From Fictibacillus terranigra (GTDB lineage Bacteria > Bacillota > Bacilli > Bacillales > Fictibacillaceae), in contig NZ_JAUHLN010000001.1 in NCBI RefSeq assembly GCF_030412265.1, forward strand, positions 1,178,001-1,242,000: 64,000 bases of DNA, in the 5' to 3' direction. Of the stretch, positions 35,645 to 43,570 are shown piece after piece; position 1 is the stretch's first letter, and each line of letters starts with the position of its first letter. A model generated the notes under the pieces. That model did no database searches and was not told where the DNA came from. It saw nothing but the letters and a program-made list of their open reading frames with translations. Both the position numbers and the translations under genes were made by a program.

Positions 35645-35709
35645 AGGTATCAGCGGACCAGAAATTCAATCTGATCCAATCTGTCATTGAGAAGTACTAC
35701 TTAAAAGGA

Positions 35710-36561
35710 ATGGTTTCCCACCTCTGTAAAGTCGCTGGTGTATCCCGTCAGGGTTATTATAACTATTTTTCAGCTGAACAAGTAGAACGAAGAAAAGTGA
35801 AGGAGAAAAAGGATGTGGCCTGGCGCGACTTGATTCTAAAGGCGTACAAATTTAAGAATCGCAAGAAAGGGGCACGGCAGATCAAGATGGTTTTGGCTGC
35901 TCAATTTGGTGTTGTCGCAAACCTTAAATTAATCCGAAGGATCATGAAGAAATACGGGATTGAATGCCCTATTCGGAGAGCCAATCCATACAAGCGGACG
36001 ATCAAAGCGACACAGGAGCACAAGGTGGTTCCCAATCTGCTGAATAGACAATTTAAACAGGGAGTCCCCTATAAGGTCCTTCTTACCGATATCACGTACT
36101 TGTATTTTGGAAAAGGAAACAGAGCGTATTTATCCACTATTTTTGACGCAGCTACGAATGAAGTATTAGCACATAAGGTCTCTGATCGAGTGACACTTAA
36201 TATCGCTACAGATACACTTAAAAACCTAAAAAGAAACAAGAAGATTAAATTAGCTAAAGGAGCCTATATTCACTCTGACCAGGGTGGGCACTATACAAGT
36301 CCTGTTTATCAAAAATTGGTTAAAAAATGCAAATTGAGACAGTCCATGTCCCGGAGGGGAAATTGTTGGGACAATGCCCCTCAGGAATCATTTTTTGGAC
36401 ATTTTAAGGACCTGCTTGAGGTAAAATCGTGTGAAACCTTAAAAGAGCTCCAACAAGAAGTAAAAGATGCCATTCGCTATTACAATTACGACAGATACCA
36501 ATGGAATATGAAAAAGATGACCCCTGTTCAATACAGAGATCATCTTCTTAAAGTAGCCTAG
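35710..36561 (+). CDS. IS3-family transposase OrfB (DDE catalytic part)
   Basis: Catalytic part of the transposase. From the first ATG it has 283 residues, but the conserved frame is open further upstream and is probably entered by -1 frameshifting from orfA, giving an OrfAB fusion of about 460 residues. The HTH_21-type segment KNRKKGARQIKMVL is near residue 48. The rve/DDE core has Asp in LLTDITYL (about 124), Asp in HSDQGGHY (about 189) and Glu in APQESFFGHFK (about 225), followed by the usual RYYNYDRYQWN. IS150 group by sequence style. Confidence 0.92.
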   Translation: MVSHLCKVAGVSRQGYYNYFSAEQVERRKVKEKKDVAWRDLILKAYKFKNRKKGARQIKMVLAAQFGVVANLKLIRRIMKKYGIECPIRRANPYKRTIKATQEHKVVPNLLNRQFKQGVPYKVLLTDITYLYFGKGNRAYLSTIFDAATNEVLAHKVSDRVTLNIATDTLKNLKRNKKIKLAKGAYIHSDQGGHYTSPVYQKLVKKCKLRQSMSRRGNCWDNAPQESFFGHFKDLLEVKSCETLKELQQEVKDAIRYYNYDRYQWNMKKMTPVQYRDHLLKVA

Positions 36562-36572
36562 TTTTTTTACAA

Positions 36573-36597
36573 TGTCCTTTACAAGGGGTACAGTTTA
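36573..36597 (-). repeat. Right terminal inverted repeat of the IS
   Basis: The complement reads TAAACTGTACCCC, followed by TTGTA and GGACA blocks shared with the left end. Confidence 0.85.
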
Positions 36598-36600
36598 ATG

Positions 36601-36617
36601 TGAGCTGGAGTTTTTTT
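36601..36617 (+). terminator. Right half of the ytxK terminator, displaced by the IS
   Basis: TGAGCTGGAG followed by T7. It is now 1.47 kb away from its partner at 35111-35128. It could still act on IS read-through only if another stem arm forms. Confidence 0.65.
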
Positions 36618-36646
36618 ATTGGCCCAATATATGAAAATGAAGTGAT

Positions 36647-36847
36647 ATGCAAGTGAAAGTAAATCATGTCGAATCGCAAGTAATGCCATCTAACAACCCT
36701 GAAACCCAAAAAGCTTTCGTTTCTCCTGAAGCAATACTCCATTGGAACACCCCGCATGCAAACGAATTCATTTCTGAATATAACGAATATGTACAAAAAA
36801 CGTTTTACAAGCTTGAAATAAGTGAGCATGGGTGTTTAAATGGTTAA
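36647..36847 (+). CDS. Small uncharacterised protein (66 aa) between the IS and ackA
   Basis: I do not recognise it. 66 residues, no membrane segment, with no clear ribosome site before the ATG (AAGTGAT only). It is hydrophilic, contains SPEAILHW and NEYVQK segments, and ends with Cys near the C-terminus. A hairpin terminator (36871-36901) lies just downstream, suggesting that something is transcribed to this point. An antisense open frame (36548-36829) overlaps it and has no better support. It could be a real orphan gene or chance. Apart from this ORF and the terminator I see nothing in 36562-36925. Confidence 0.35.
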   Translation: MQVKVNHVESQVMPSNNPETQKAFVSPEAILHWNTPHANEFISEYNEYVQKTFYKLEISEHGCLNG

Positions 36848-36870
36848 GGATATTATGAATTTACAATGGT

Positions 36871-36901
36871 AGAAGTTCATGTCATTTATGCACTTCTTTT
36901 T
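36871..36901 (+). terminator. Terminator upstream of ackA
   Basis: AGAAGT (36871-36876) with ACTTCT (36892-36897). Inside, CATG (36878-36881) pairs with TATG (36887-36890). T-run follows. Confidence 0.6.
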
Positions 36902-36925
36902 CATTGCTGTTAAGGAGCTAAACGA

Positions 36926-38113
36926 ATGGCAAAAATTATCGCAATCAACGCTGGGAGTTCTTCACTGAAATTTCAGCTGCTCGAGATGCCTGAAGAGCAT
37001 GTTCTCACAAAAGGTGTAGTTGAGCGTATCGGTTTAAATGACTCCATTTTTACTATTGAAGTAGATGGAGAAAAAATACAAGAAGTAACAGATGTTCCCG
37101 ACCATGGAGTAGCAGTTAAAAAACTGCTCGGAAAGTTAACGGCCCATGAAATCATCTCCTCTTATGATGAGATTGAAGGGATCGGCCACCGTGTCGTTCA
37201 CGGCGGTGAAAAGTTCCATGATTCAGCAGTAATCACTGATAGGGTCCTTGAAGAAATCGAGGAACTTTCTTTCTTGGCACCTCTTCATAACCCGGCTAAT
37301 GTTGTCGGTATCAGAGCGTTCAAAGAAATTTTGCCAAACGTGCCTGCTGTGGCAGTGTTCGATACGGCGTTCCACCAATCCATGCCTGAGCAATCTTTTT
37401 TGTATAGTTTACCATATGAATATTATGAAAAGTACGGCATCCGAAAATACGGATTCCATGGTACTTCCCATAAGTATGTTTCAGAGCGTGCAGCCGAACT
37501 GCTTGGACGTCCGGTCGAGCAGCTCCGCCTTTTATCCTGCCATTTAGGCAATGGTGCGAGTATTGCGGCCATTGAGGGCGGGAAATCCATTGATACCTCT
37601 ATGGGCTTCACTCCGTTGGCAGGTGTGACGATGGGAACACGTTCCGGTAACATTGATCCGGCATTGATCCCTTATATCATGCAAAAAACAGGACAAACTG
37701 CGGAAGAAGTACTAAACGTATTAAATCATAAGAGCGGTATGCTTGGTGTATCCGGATTCTCTTCCGACCTCCGGGACATTGAGCAAAAAGCAAAAGAAGG
37801 AAACGAAAGAGCAGAGCTTGCTCTAGAAGTTTTTGCGTCTCGTATCCATAAATATATCGGTTCATATGCGGCGCGTATGGCAGGATTTGATGCGATTATC
37901 TTTACAGCAGGCATCGGTGAAAACAGTGATACAGTCCGTGCACGTGTTCTTAGAGGATTGGAATTCATGGGCGTTTACTGGGATCCTGCACTAAACAAAA
38001 TACGCGGAAAAGAAGCATTCATCAGCTATCCTCATTCACCGGTTAAGGTTATCATCATCCCTACGAATGAAGAAGTTATGATCGCCAGGGATACTGTGAG
38101 ACTATCTAAATAA
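36926..38113 (+). CDS. ackA: Acetate kinase
   Basis: Converts acetyl phosphate and ADP to acetate and ATP in overflow metabolism. 395 residues: N-terminal NAGSSSLKF (6-14), the second phosphate-loop motif RYGFHGTSH-type as [14 protein letters not shown] (about 173-186), GNGASIAAI and TGGIGEN-type TAGIGENS (about 327-334). AAGGAGC precedes the ATG. B. subtilis ackA is activated by CcpA through an upstream cre; I looked and found no convincing cre here. The IS upstream may have altered the region. Confidence 0.96.
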   Translation: MAKIIAINAGSSSLKFQLLEMPEEHVLTKGVVERIGLNDSIFTIEVDGEKIQEVTDVPDHGVAVKKLLGKLTAHEIISSYDEIEGIGHRVVHGGEKFHDSAVITDRVLEEIEELSFLAPLHNPANVVGIRAFKEILPNVPAVAVFDTAFHQSMPEQSFLYSLPYEYYEKYGIRKYGFHGTSHKYVSERAAELLGRPVEQLRLLSCHLGNGASIAAIEGGKSIDTSMGFTPLAGVTMGTRSGNIDPALIPYIMQKTGQTAEEVLNVLNHKSGMLGVSGFSSDLRDIEQKAKEGNERAELALEVFASRIHKYIGSYAARMAGFDAIIFTAGIGENSDTVRARVLRGLEFMGVYWDPALNKIRGKEAFISYPHSPVKVIIIPTNEEVMIARDTVRLSK

Positions 38114-38123
38114 TGGTTATGAT

Positions 38124-38160
38124 AAAGACAGCTTTTCCAACAAAGCTGTCTTTGTTTTTA
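38124..38160 (+). terminator. Terminator of ackA
   Basis: A 12-bp stem, AAAGACAGCTTT (38124-38135) with AAAGCTGTCTTT (38142-38153), then a T-rich tail. Confidence 0.85.
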
Positions 38161-38246
38161 TGGTTGGGTTTCGTTTCCCGGACTGTACACGTTAAGGGTG
38201 CCTCCTCAGGTTGTATACCTCTGTTAAAGAGATTTCCTCGGGTTTT

Positions 38247-38276
38247 TTGTTTTTATCGTTGAAAAGAATGTATAAT
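38247..38276 (+). promoter_or_regulatory. Sigma-A promoter of the EcsC-family gene
   Basis: TTGTTT (38247-38252), an 18-base spacer and TATAAT (38271-38276). Confidence 0.55.
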
Positions 38277-38313
38277 ATGTATAACAAATGTGCTAAAGGC
38301 AGGAGGTTGAATT

Positions 38314-39150
38314 GTGAGCTTAACTTCAAGAGAGGAAAAAGTATGGCAATCCATCACCCAGTGGGAATCCAGTTATTTTGACTATGAGCCGACAGATTTT
38401 GAAGCAACCTATGAACGGTGGATTAAAAATCAGTTGAATCAATTGAACCCGGCACTCATTGAAAAAATGAATGATTTTATTGATTCTGCACTGTTTCATG
38501 TTCACGCATTGATTCAAAATTCCAGGTACCAAACAGATGTGAGAGAGAGGCTGTTGTCCGAAGCACGTATTTTTAATTCCGAAATAGAGGATATTGAAGA
38601 TCTACAAACATGTACAATCGAACAGCTTACATATATTGCACAGCAGCAGATTGCCAGAAGCAGAATTATTTCATTGGCACAGGGCGGGCTTTCCGGTACC
38701 GGCGGACTGCTGCTGCTGGGGATGGATATCCCGGCAATGATTGCTCTGCAAGTGCGTTCCATACAATACATTGCAATGAATTATGGATATGATATTCAGA
38801 GACCGTCTGAAATGATGATGTCCTTAAAGGTATTTCATGCGTCCACTTTGCCAAAACGCTATCAGCATGAAAGCTGGAACGAGCTTCTTGTTGAGATCTC
38901 AAACGGAGAACGAGATGCATTCTTTTATGTGGGCGACGAATCTGTGGCCGATGTTTCCTGGCTGTCGATGCCGCTCAAACAAGGAATAAAGGGAATCATC
39001 ATTACCATGCTAAAGAAAAAGATGGTTCAGGGCATTCCTTTGCTCGGTGTTCTTTTTGGAGCGACCATGAACTACCAAAAGTCCAGAGAAGTGACGGAGT
39101 TTGCTCATAAATTTTATCAAAAACGCTTTCTTATTGAAAAACAGTTATAA
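38314..39150 (+). CDS. EcsC-family protein
   Basis: The 278-residue protein is of the EcsC family (named from the Bacillus ecs locus), function unknown. The GTG start follows GCAGGAGG. A hydrophobic Gly-rich segment GGLSGTGGLLLLGMDIPAMIAL (in two parts, about residues 127-148) is the family hallmark. It is followed by QVRSIQYIAMNYGYD and a C-terminal IPLLGVLFGATMNY. It probably associates with membranes. It occupies the place of moaB in B. subtilis. Own promoter, and a terminator shared with the next, convergent gene. Confidence 0.85.
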   Translation: MSLTSREEKVWQSITQWESSYFDYEPTDFEATYERWIKNQLNQLNPALIEKMNDFIDSALFHVHALIQNSRYQTDVRERLLSEARIFNSEIEDIEDLQTCTIEQLTYIAQQQIARSRIISLAQGGLSGTGGLLLLGMDIPAMIALQVRSIQYIAMNYGYDIQRPSEMMMSLKVFHASTLPKRYQHESWNELLVEISNGERDAFFYVGDESVADVSWLSMPLKQGIKGIIITMLKKKMVQGIPLLGVLFGATMNYQKSREVTEFAHKFYQKRFLIEKQL

Positions 39151-39166
39151 TGTTTATGCATAGACC

Positions 39167-39203
39167 ATACAAAACACCCGAAATGATTTCGGGTGTTTTG
39201 TAT
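39167..39203. terminator. Bidirectional terminator between the EcsC-family gene and its neighbour
   Basis: An 18-bp stem (39167-39184 with 39186-39203) that is almost a perfect palindrome, rich in A on the left and T on the right. The minus-strand gene ends immediately after it. Confidence 0.88.
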
Positions 39204-39518
39204 TTATATGTGAAGTTTCAGGCTGATATCCTGATGTGTTCTGTACCAAAGCCATAAGTCATTGATCACAGATGCCAGTTCAGCGATCTCCCAATTCAGA
39301 GTGCAGGAGCGTTCAAAGTTTTCTTCCACACTGAGCTGATCCTGTTTCGTGTTGATGATCTGTTCTATTGAATGGATCCGGTCAGGAATGGTGCCCCTCA
39401 CGGATTCCCATTGGGCCAATATTCCCTCCTGCCTGGCAGGAGAGTATTCTTCCCAGGACTTTTGCAACAAAGGAAGTTCGATGCCTAACCGTTCGTTATA
39501 AACAAAATCAGATGCCAT
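39204..39518 (-). CDS. Uncharacterised 104-residue protein
   Basis: I do not recognise a family. 104 residues, acidic, probably all-helical, rich in tryptophan (five) and glutamate, no membrane segment or signal. ATG 39518 is preferred because GAGGTG lies six bases upstream; a GTG at 39527 is an alternative. It is divergent from argG and convergent with the EcsC-family gene. The good ribosome site and shared strong terminator support that it is real. Confidence 0.75.
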   Translation of the reverse strand: MASDFVYNERLGIELPLLQKSWEEYSPARQEGILAQWESVRGTIPDRIHSIEQIINTKQDQLSVEENFERSCTLNWEIAELASVINDLWLWYRTHQDISLKLHI

Positions 39519-39564
39519 GTGTTTCACCTCACCCTTATTTTACATGAAAAGACATGAAGTTGCG

Positions 39565-39592
39565 AATGAATAAAAACTAATATTTATACATA
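39565..39592. promoter_or_regulatory. ARG boxes (ArgR/AhrC operator candidate) upstream of argG
   Basis: AATGAATAAAAACTAATA (39565-39582) matches 16 of 18 positions of the ARG box WNTGAATWWWWATTCANW. The complement of 39577-39592 (TATGTATAAATATTAG) is a second, overlapping match. They lie just upstream of the first argG -35, where AhrC would be expected to repress in arginine excess. Confidence 0.6.
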
Positions 39593-39606
39593 TTGATAAA
39601 TAATTA

Positions 39607-39635
39607 TTGAAAATCGCTCAAAATGTTGTTATAGT
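39607..39635 (+). promoter_or_regulatory. argG promoter P1 (sigma-A)
   Basis: TTGAAA (39607-39612), a 17-base spacer and TATAGT (39630-39635). Its transcript would meet a hairpin terminator within about 45 bases. Confidence 0.65.
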
Positions 39636-39655
39636 GTATTCAGAAGAAATAATTT

Positions 39656-39686
39656 GAAGTTGCAAAAGGCAGCTTCTTTTATTTTT
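39656..39686 (+). terminator. Terminator in the argG leader (possible attenuator)
   Basis: GAAGTTGC (39656-39663) with GCAGCTTC (39669-39676, one G-T), followed by TTTTATTTTT. Outer AAATAA/TTATTT pairing can extend the stem. It lies between P1 and the argG start. Confidence 0.7.
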
Positions 39687-39713
39687 ACTTGTGGATGTAT
39701 AAAAATTTATAGT
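39684..39713 (+). promoter_or_regulatory. argG promoter P2 candidate (sigma-A)
   Basis: TTTACT (39684-39689), an 18-base spacer and TATAGT (39708-39713), downstream of the leader terminator and 30 bases before the argG ATG. Confidence 0.5.
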
Positions 39714-39743
39714 TTAGTATTTTAATGCAAAGGGGTTTTATAG

Positions 39744-40949
39744 ATGGCGAATAAAAAAGTGGTATTAGCGTATTCAGGCGGATTGGATACTTCAGTAGCG
39801 ATTAAGTGGCTCCAGGAAAAGGGGTACGATGTCATTGCACTTGGGCTTGATGTGGGAGAAGGCAAGGACTTGGACTTTGTTAAAGAAAAAGCGCTCATGG
39901 TAGGAGCGATTGAATCCATCAGCTTAGATGTTAAAAAAGAGTTTGCTGAAGAGTTTGTATTGCCGGCTCTCCAAAGCCATGCCATGTACGAAGGGAAATA
40001 CCCCGTGCTTTCAGCTCTTTCCCGACCGCTGATCGCAAAAAAACTCGTCGAGGTCGCAGAACAGTACGGAGCTCATGCGGTGGCTCATGGGTGTACGGGG
40101 AAAGGCAACGATCAGGTTCGATTTGAAGTTTCCATCTCTGCATTGAACCCGAATCTTGAGGTCATTGCCCCCGTCCGCGAGTGGGGATGGTCGCGCGATG
40201 AAGAAATTGAATATGCAAAAAAACATAATATCCCGATTCCTGCTACACTGGACAGTCCTTATTCTGTGGATCAAAACCTATGGGGCAGAGCCAACGAATG
40301 CGGAATATTGGAAGACCCATGGGCGGCGCCTCCAGAAGAAGCGTATGACCTGACCGCTCCTCTCGAATTTACGCCAGATACAGCAGAAATCATCGAGATC
40401 ACATTTAACGAGGGTGTACCTGTAGAGCTAAACGGCATTCCTTACAGCTTGGAGCAGCTGATCCAGTATTTGAATAAAGTGGCCGGTGCACATGGCATTG
40501 GACGAATCGATCATGTGGAAAATCGTTTGGTGGGTATTAAATCAAGAGAAATCTACGAATGCCCTGCTGCGGTAACATTATTGAAGGCACATCGTGAACT
40601 GGAAGACATTACACTTGTGAAAGAAGTCGCCCATTTTAAACCTGTCGTTGAGAAAAAGCTTACAGAAGTGATTTATGAAGGTCTTTGGTTCTCTCCTATA
40701 CGCCAGGCGCTTCAGGCCTTTTTGCAGGAAACCCAAAAATATGTTACCGGCGTTGTGCGTGTAAAGCTGTTCAAAGGGCATGCGATCGTAGAAGGCCGAA
40801 AATCACCGTTCTCCCTTTATGATGAAAAACTTGCGACATACAGCACGGAGGACACGTTCAATCATCAGGATGCTGTTGGATTCATTTCATTATGGGGATT
40901 GCCGACAAAAGTGAGCAGCAAGGTGCAGCATAACGGGGTGAAAGCATGA
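39744..40949 (+). CDS. argG: Argininosuccinate synthase
   Basis: Joins citrulline and aspartate with ATP in the penultimate step of arginine synthesis. 401 residues with the N-type PP-loop [10 protein letters not shown] (8-17), the citrulline/aspartate motif [14 protein letters not shown] (about 113-126) and [19 protein letters not shown] precedes the ATG. Its stop overlaps the argH start by four bases. Upstream ARG boxes suggest ArgR/AhrC repression. Confidence 0.96.
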   Translation: MANKKVVLAYSGGLDTSVAIKWLQEKGYDVIALGLDVGEGKDLDFVKEKALMVGAIESISLDVKKEFAEEFVLPALQSHAMYEGKYPVLSALSRPLIAKKLVEVAEQYGAHAVAHGCTGKGNDQVRFEVSISALNPNLEVIAPVREWGWSRDEEIEYAKKHNIPIPATLDSPYSVDQNLWGRANECGILEDPWAAPPEEAYDLTAPLEFTPDTAEIIEITFNEGVPVELNGIPYSLEQLIQYLNKVAGAHGIGRIDHVENRLVGIKSREIYECPAAVTLLKAHRELEDITLVKEVAHFKPVVEKKLTEVIYEGLWFSPIRQALQAFLQETQKYVTGVVRVKLFKGHAIVEGRKSPFSLYDEKLATYSTEDTFNHQDAVGFISLWGLPTKVSSKVQHNGVKA

Positions 40950-42319
40950 CTTCTAAATTATGGGGGGGAAGATTTACCGAAGCGGCTGAACAATGGGTCG
41001 ATGAATTCGGTGCTTCCATTTCATTTGATAAAGAATTGGTAGAAGAAGATCTTGCAGGAAGCATCGCTCATGTGACAATGCTTTCGAAATGCGGCATCAT
41101 AACAGAGGAAGAAGCAGAGACCATCAGAGGAGGTCTCAAGACGCTGCTGAAAAAAGCCCAGCATGGTGAACTGGAGTATGAAGTCGACTATGAAGACATC
41201 CACTTGAACCTGGAAAAGCTTTTGACCGACGAAGTAGGACCGGTCGGAGGAAAACTTCATACGGCAAGAAGCAGGAATGACCAGGTAGCTACAGATATCC
41301 ATCTGTACATGAAAAAGCAGGTATCTTCGTTCATTCAGCAGATCAACCAGCTTCAAACGGTATTGGTGTCTCTTGCTGAAGAGCATGTGGAAACCATCCT
41401 TCCTGGTTATACCCACCTTCAAAGAGCACAGCCGGTATCCTTTGCGCATCATCTGATGGCGTATTTCTGGATGTTTCAGCGGGATAAAGAAAGGCTTACT
41501 GACAGCTTGAAGCGTATTGATCTATGTCCTCTCGGTGCAGGCGCCCTTGCAGGTACAACCTTTCCGATCGACAGAACCTATACAGCTCAGCTTCTCGGCT
41601 TTGGAGATATTTATCAAAACAGTCTGGACGCAGTGAGTGACCGTGACTTTTTGGTTGAGTTCTGCAGCAATGCATCGCTCGTGATGATGCATCTTTCACG
41701 TTTTTGTGAAGAGCTGATCCTTTGGTCTTCTCAGGAGTTTCAGTTTGTGGAAATCAGCGACTCATTCGCCACAGGAAGCAGCATGATGCCGCAAAAAAAG
41801 AACCCTGATATGGCAGAACTGATCAGAGGGAAAACAGGACGTGTATACGGCAGCCTAATCTCGCTTCTTACCGTGCTGAAGGGGCTGCCACTAGCTTACA
41901 ACAAAGATATGCAGGAGGATAAAGAGCCGCTTTTTGATGCAGTGACCACATTAAGAGGTTCCTTGTCCATCTTTACCGGCATGCTTGAAAGTCTTACGGT
42001 CCGCAAGGAAAATATGCAGAAAGCAGTGTCATCTGATTTTTCCAATGCGACAGAGCTTGCTGACTATCTTGTCAGCAAAGGCATTCCATTCCGTGAATCT
42101 CATGAAATTGTCGGTAAACTGGTGCTCAATTGCATCCAGAAGAACATCTTCCTACTTGATCTTCCTTTTGAAGAATATTTGGCAGCTTCACCCTGTTTTG
42201 AACAGGATGTGTTTGAAGTTCTTCAGGCCAAGACGGTCGTCTCCAGACGGAATTCAGCGGGCGGAACCGGATTTGAAGCCGTCCGTGCTGCTCTAGAGAC
42301 CGCTAAAACTAAGATCTGA
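40946..42319 (+). CDS. argH: Argininosuccinate lyase
   Basis: Splits argininosuccinate to arginine and fumarate. 457 residues of the fumarase/aspartase superfamily with the signature [12 protein letters not shown] (about 279-290), [13 protein letters not shown] (about 106-118) and [15 protein letters not shown] (about 150-164). The ATG overlaps the argG TGA (ATGA), so the two are translationally coupled. No terminator directly follows; the next stem-loop at 42346-42386 is not followed by T. Confidence 0.96.
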   Translation: MTSKLWGGRFTEAAEQWVDEFGASISFDKELVEEDLAGSIAHVTMLSKCGIITEEEAETIRGGLKTLLKKAQHGELEYEVDYEDIHLNLEKLLTDEVGPVGGKLHTARSRNDQVATDIHLYMKKQVSSFIQQINQLQTVLVSLAEEHVETILPGYTHLQRAQPVSFAHHLMAYFWMFQRDKERLTDSLKRIDLCPLGAGALAGTTFPIDRTYTAQLLGFGDIYQNSLDAVSDRDFLVEFCSNASLVMMHLSRFCEELILWSSQEFQFVEISDSFATGSSMMPQKKNPDMAELIRGKTGRVYGSLISLLTVLKGLPLAYNKDMQEDKEPLFDAVTTLRGSLSIFTGMLESLTVRKENMQKAVSSDFSNATELADYLVSKGIPFRESHEIVGKLVLNCIQKNIFLLDLPFEEYLAASPCFEQDVFEVLQAKTVVSRRNSAGGTGFEAVRAALETAKTKI

Positions 42320-42345
42320 TTACCCAGATTGTGGCACACAATTTT

Positions 42346-42386
42346 CTCCTTCATTAGTGAACAATAGGGTTAAAAGATGAAGGAGG
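42346..42386 (+). promoter_or_regulatory. Hairpin enclosing the ribosome site of the small downstream gene
   Basis: CTCCTTCAT (42346-42354) is fully complementary to ATGAAGGAG (42377-42385). Those last bases are most of the AGGAGG ribosome site of the following small gene. It could limit translation until melted. Confidence 0.45.
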
Positions 42387-42389
42387 ATG

Positions 42390-42554
42390 ATGAACTTGAC
42401 CGAAAAGAAACCAGTATCATTTGTGGATTTTGATCAGGAAAATGAAATTACCATACAGCAGCAGATCAACGAATCTTATCAAAGCGGGGTAGCTGACTAT
42501 CTCGATCAGGGAAAGTCGAAATCAAAAGCCGAAGATGAAGAAAGCCTGCAATAA
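42390..42554 (+). CDS. Small acidic orphan protein (54 aa) after argH
   Basis: I do not recognise it. 54 residues, highly charged and polar, with repeated Gln (ITIQQQINESYQ) and an acidic Lys/Glu/Ser tail, no hydrophobic segment. AAGGAGG is three bases before ATG 42390. TTG at 42396 would have the better nine-base spacing, so the protein may be two residues shorter. It has its own strong terminator. The gene may be read through from argGH. Function unknown; too small for the usual ORF cut-offs. Confidence 0.7.
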   Translation: MNLTEKKPVSFVDFDQENEITIQQQINESYQSGVADYLDQGKSKSKAEDEESLQ

Positions 42555-42557
42555 GCC

Positions 42558-42611
42558 AGGCAGACAGAAAGCAGGATGACCAAGTCGTTCTGCTTTTTTG
42601 TCTGCCTTTTT
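42558..42611 (+). terminator. Terminator after the small orphan gene
   Basis: Outer stem AGGCAGACA (42559-42567) with TGTCTGCCT, inner AAAGCAG/CTGCTTT, then TTTTT. Confidence 0.8.
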
Positions 42612-42716
42612 GTCTGTATTAATGGCGCATCGCTGTGGTCCTGAATAGACTTAGTTATGGGGAAATGGTTACAATGATAATGAAGAAAGGAAAGCAGATT
42701 TTTTGGAGGTGGAACG

Positions 42717-43478
42717 GTGAGGCATGCCATTGTTACAGCAGGATCTAAAGGGCTTGGCAAAAAGGTGTCAGAACAGCTAATCAAGCAGGGGTGTTCCATC
42801 ACTGTAAACTATCGTAGCGATGAAAACGCGGTGAGCCGGCTTAAGCGGGATTGGGAATGCTTCGGGAGCCGAATTCATTTTGTAAAAGGAGATGTGACAC
42901 AAAAAGAAGATATCAGGCATATTTGTGAATCTGCGATGGACCGCTTTGGGCGTATCGACTATCTTATAAATAATGCAGGCCCATATGTGTTTGAACGGAA
43001 AAAACTGGCCGATTACGAAGATCATGAATGGTACGAAATGATCGATGGGAATCTAAGCTCTGTTTATCATTTTCTGAAAATGACGATCCCGGTAATGAGA
43101 AAAAACGGCTTTGGGCGGATCATCACGTATGGTTTTCAGGACGCAGAATATACTCCGGGCTGGGTTTACCGTTCAGCCTTCAGTGCAGCAAAAGTCGGTC
43201 TCGTCTCGTTAACGAAGACGGTGGCCCTGGAAGAGGCGGAGCATGGCATTACCGCCAATATGGTCTGTCCCGGAAACATTATCGGTGACATGAAGGAAGC
43301 GGGCATCGAAGAAGCAAGAATTTTAAAAGATAAGGATACACCGATCGGACGTTCCGGTACAGGGGAGGATATCGCCCGGCTGATCGCGTTTCTGTGTGAA
43401 GAGAACTCAGACATGATCACTGGCAGTATCATTTCAGCGACCGGAGGTTTAGATGTCATCAACCGCCACCGCAAATAA
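42717..43478 (+). CDS. ytkK: Short-chain dehydrogenase/reductase (YtkK-like)
   Basis: Classical SDR of 253 residues. The nucleotide motif TAGSKGLGK (7-15) replaces the usual TGGxxGIG, NNAGP is at about 88-92, and the catalytic Tyr-x3-Lys equivalent appears as YRSAFSAAK near 151-159. Here the SDR tyrosine is in doubt: YxxxK would require Tyr four before Lys, and Phe is found (AFSAAK). Substrate is unknown. The GTG start follows TTGGAGGTGG. Independent position between argH and ald. Confidence 0.82.
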   Translation: MRHAIVTAGSKGLGKKVSEQLIKQGCSITVNYRSDENAVSRLKRDWECFGSRIHFVKGDVTQKEDIRHICESAMDRFGRIDYLINNAGPYVFERKKLADYEDHEWYEMIDGNLSSVYHFLKMTIPVMRKNGFGRIITYGFQDAEYTPGWVYRSAFSAAKVGLVSLTKTVALEEAEHGITANMVCPGNIIGDMKEAGIEEARILKDKDTPIGRSGTGEDIARLIAFLCEENSDMITGSIISATGGLDVINRHRK

Positions 43479-43570
43479 TGTATTAGTTTTTATTATTAGT
43501 GGTATGGTAAGTATAAACATTGACACGTTTTTACATAATGATCATTGGTCCACAATGAGGAGGATGAAAA

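Larger units (their letters stand above)
35132..36597 (+). mobile_element. Intact IS3-family (IS150-like) insertion sequence
   Basis: The 1466-bp element is bounded by imperfect inverted repeats. The left end TAAACTGTACCC (35132-35143) is identical to the complement of the right end (36586-36597), and similarity runs for about 25 bp. The flanking direct repeat is ATG (35129-35131 and 36598-36600), typical of the 3-4 bp duplications of IS3. It holds orfA and orfB in -1 relation with a slippery heptamer, and all DDE residues. Behind the left end, GTAGAC/GTCTAC (35150-35155, 35167-35172) can form a hairpin before orfA. No internal stop or deletion is seen, so it may be active. It sits in the loop of the ytxK terminator. 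Confidence 0.93.

Noticed and set aside
36848-36925. cre site expected upstream of ackA
   Set aside because: No sequence close to TGWAANCGNTNWCA was found; the best CG-centred stretch (near 36799) has four mismatches in the outer positions.
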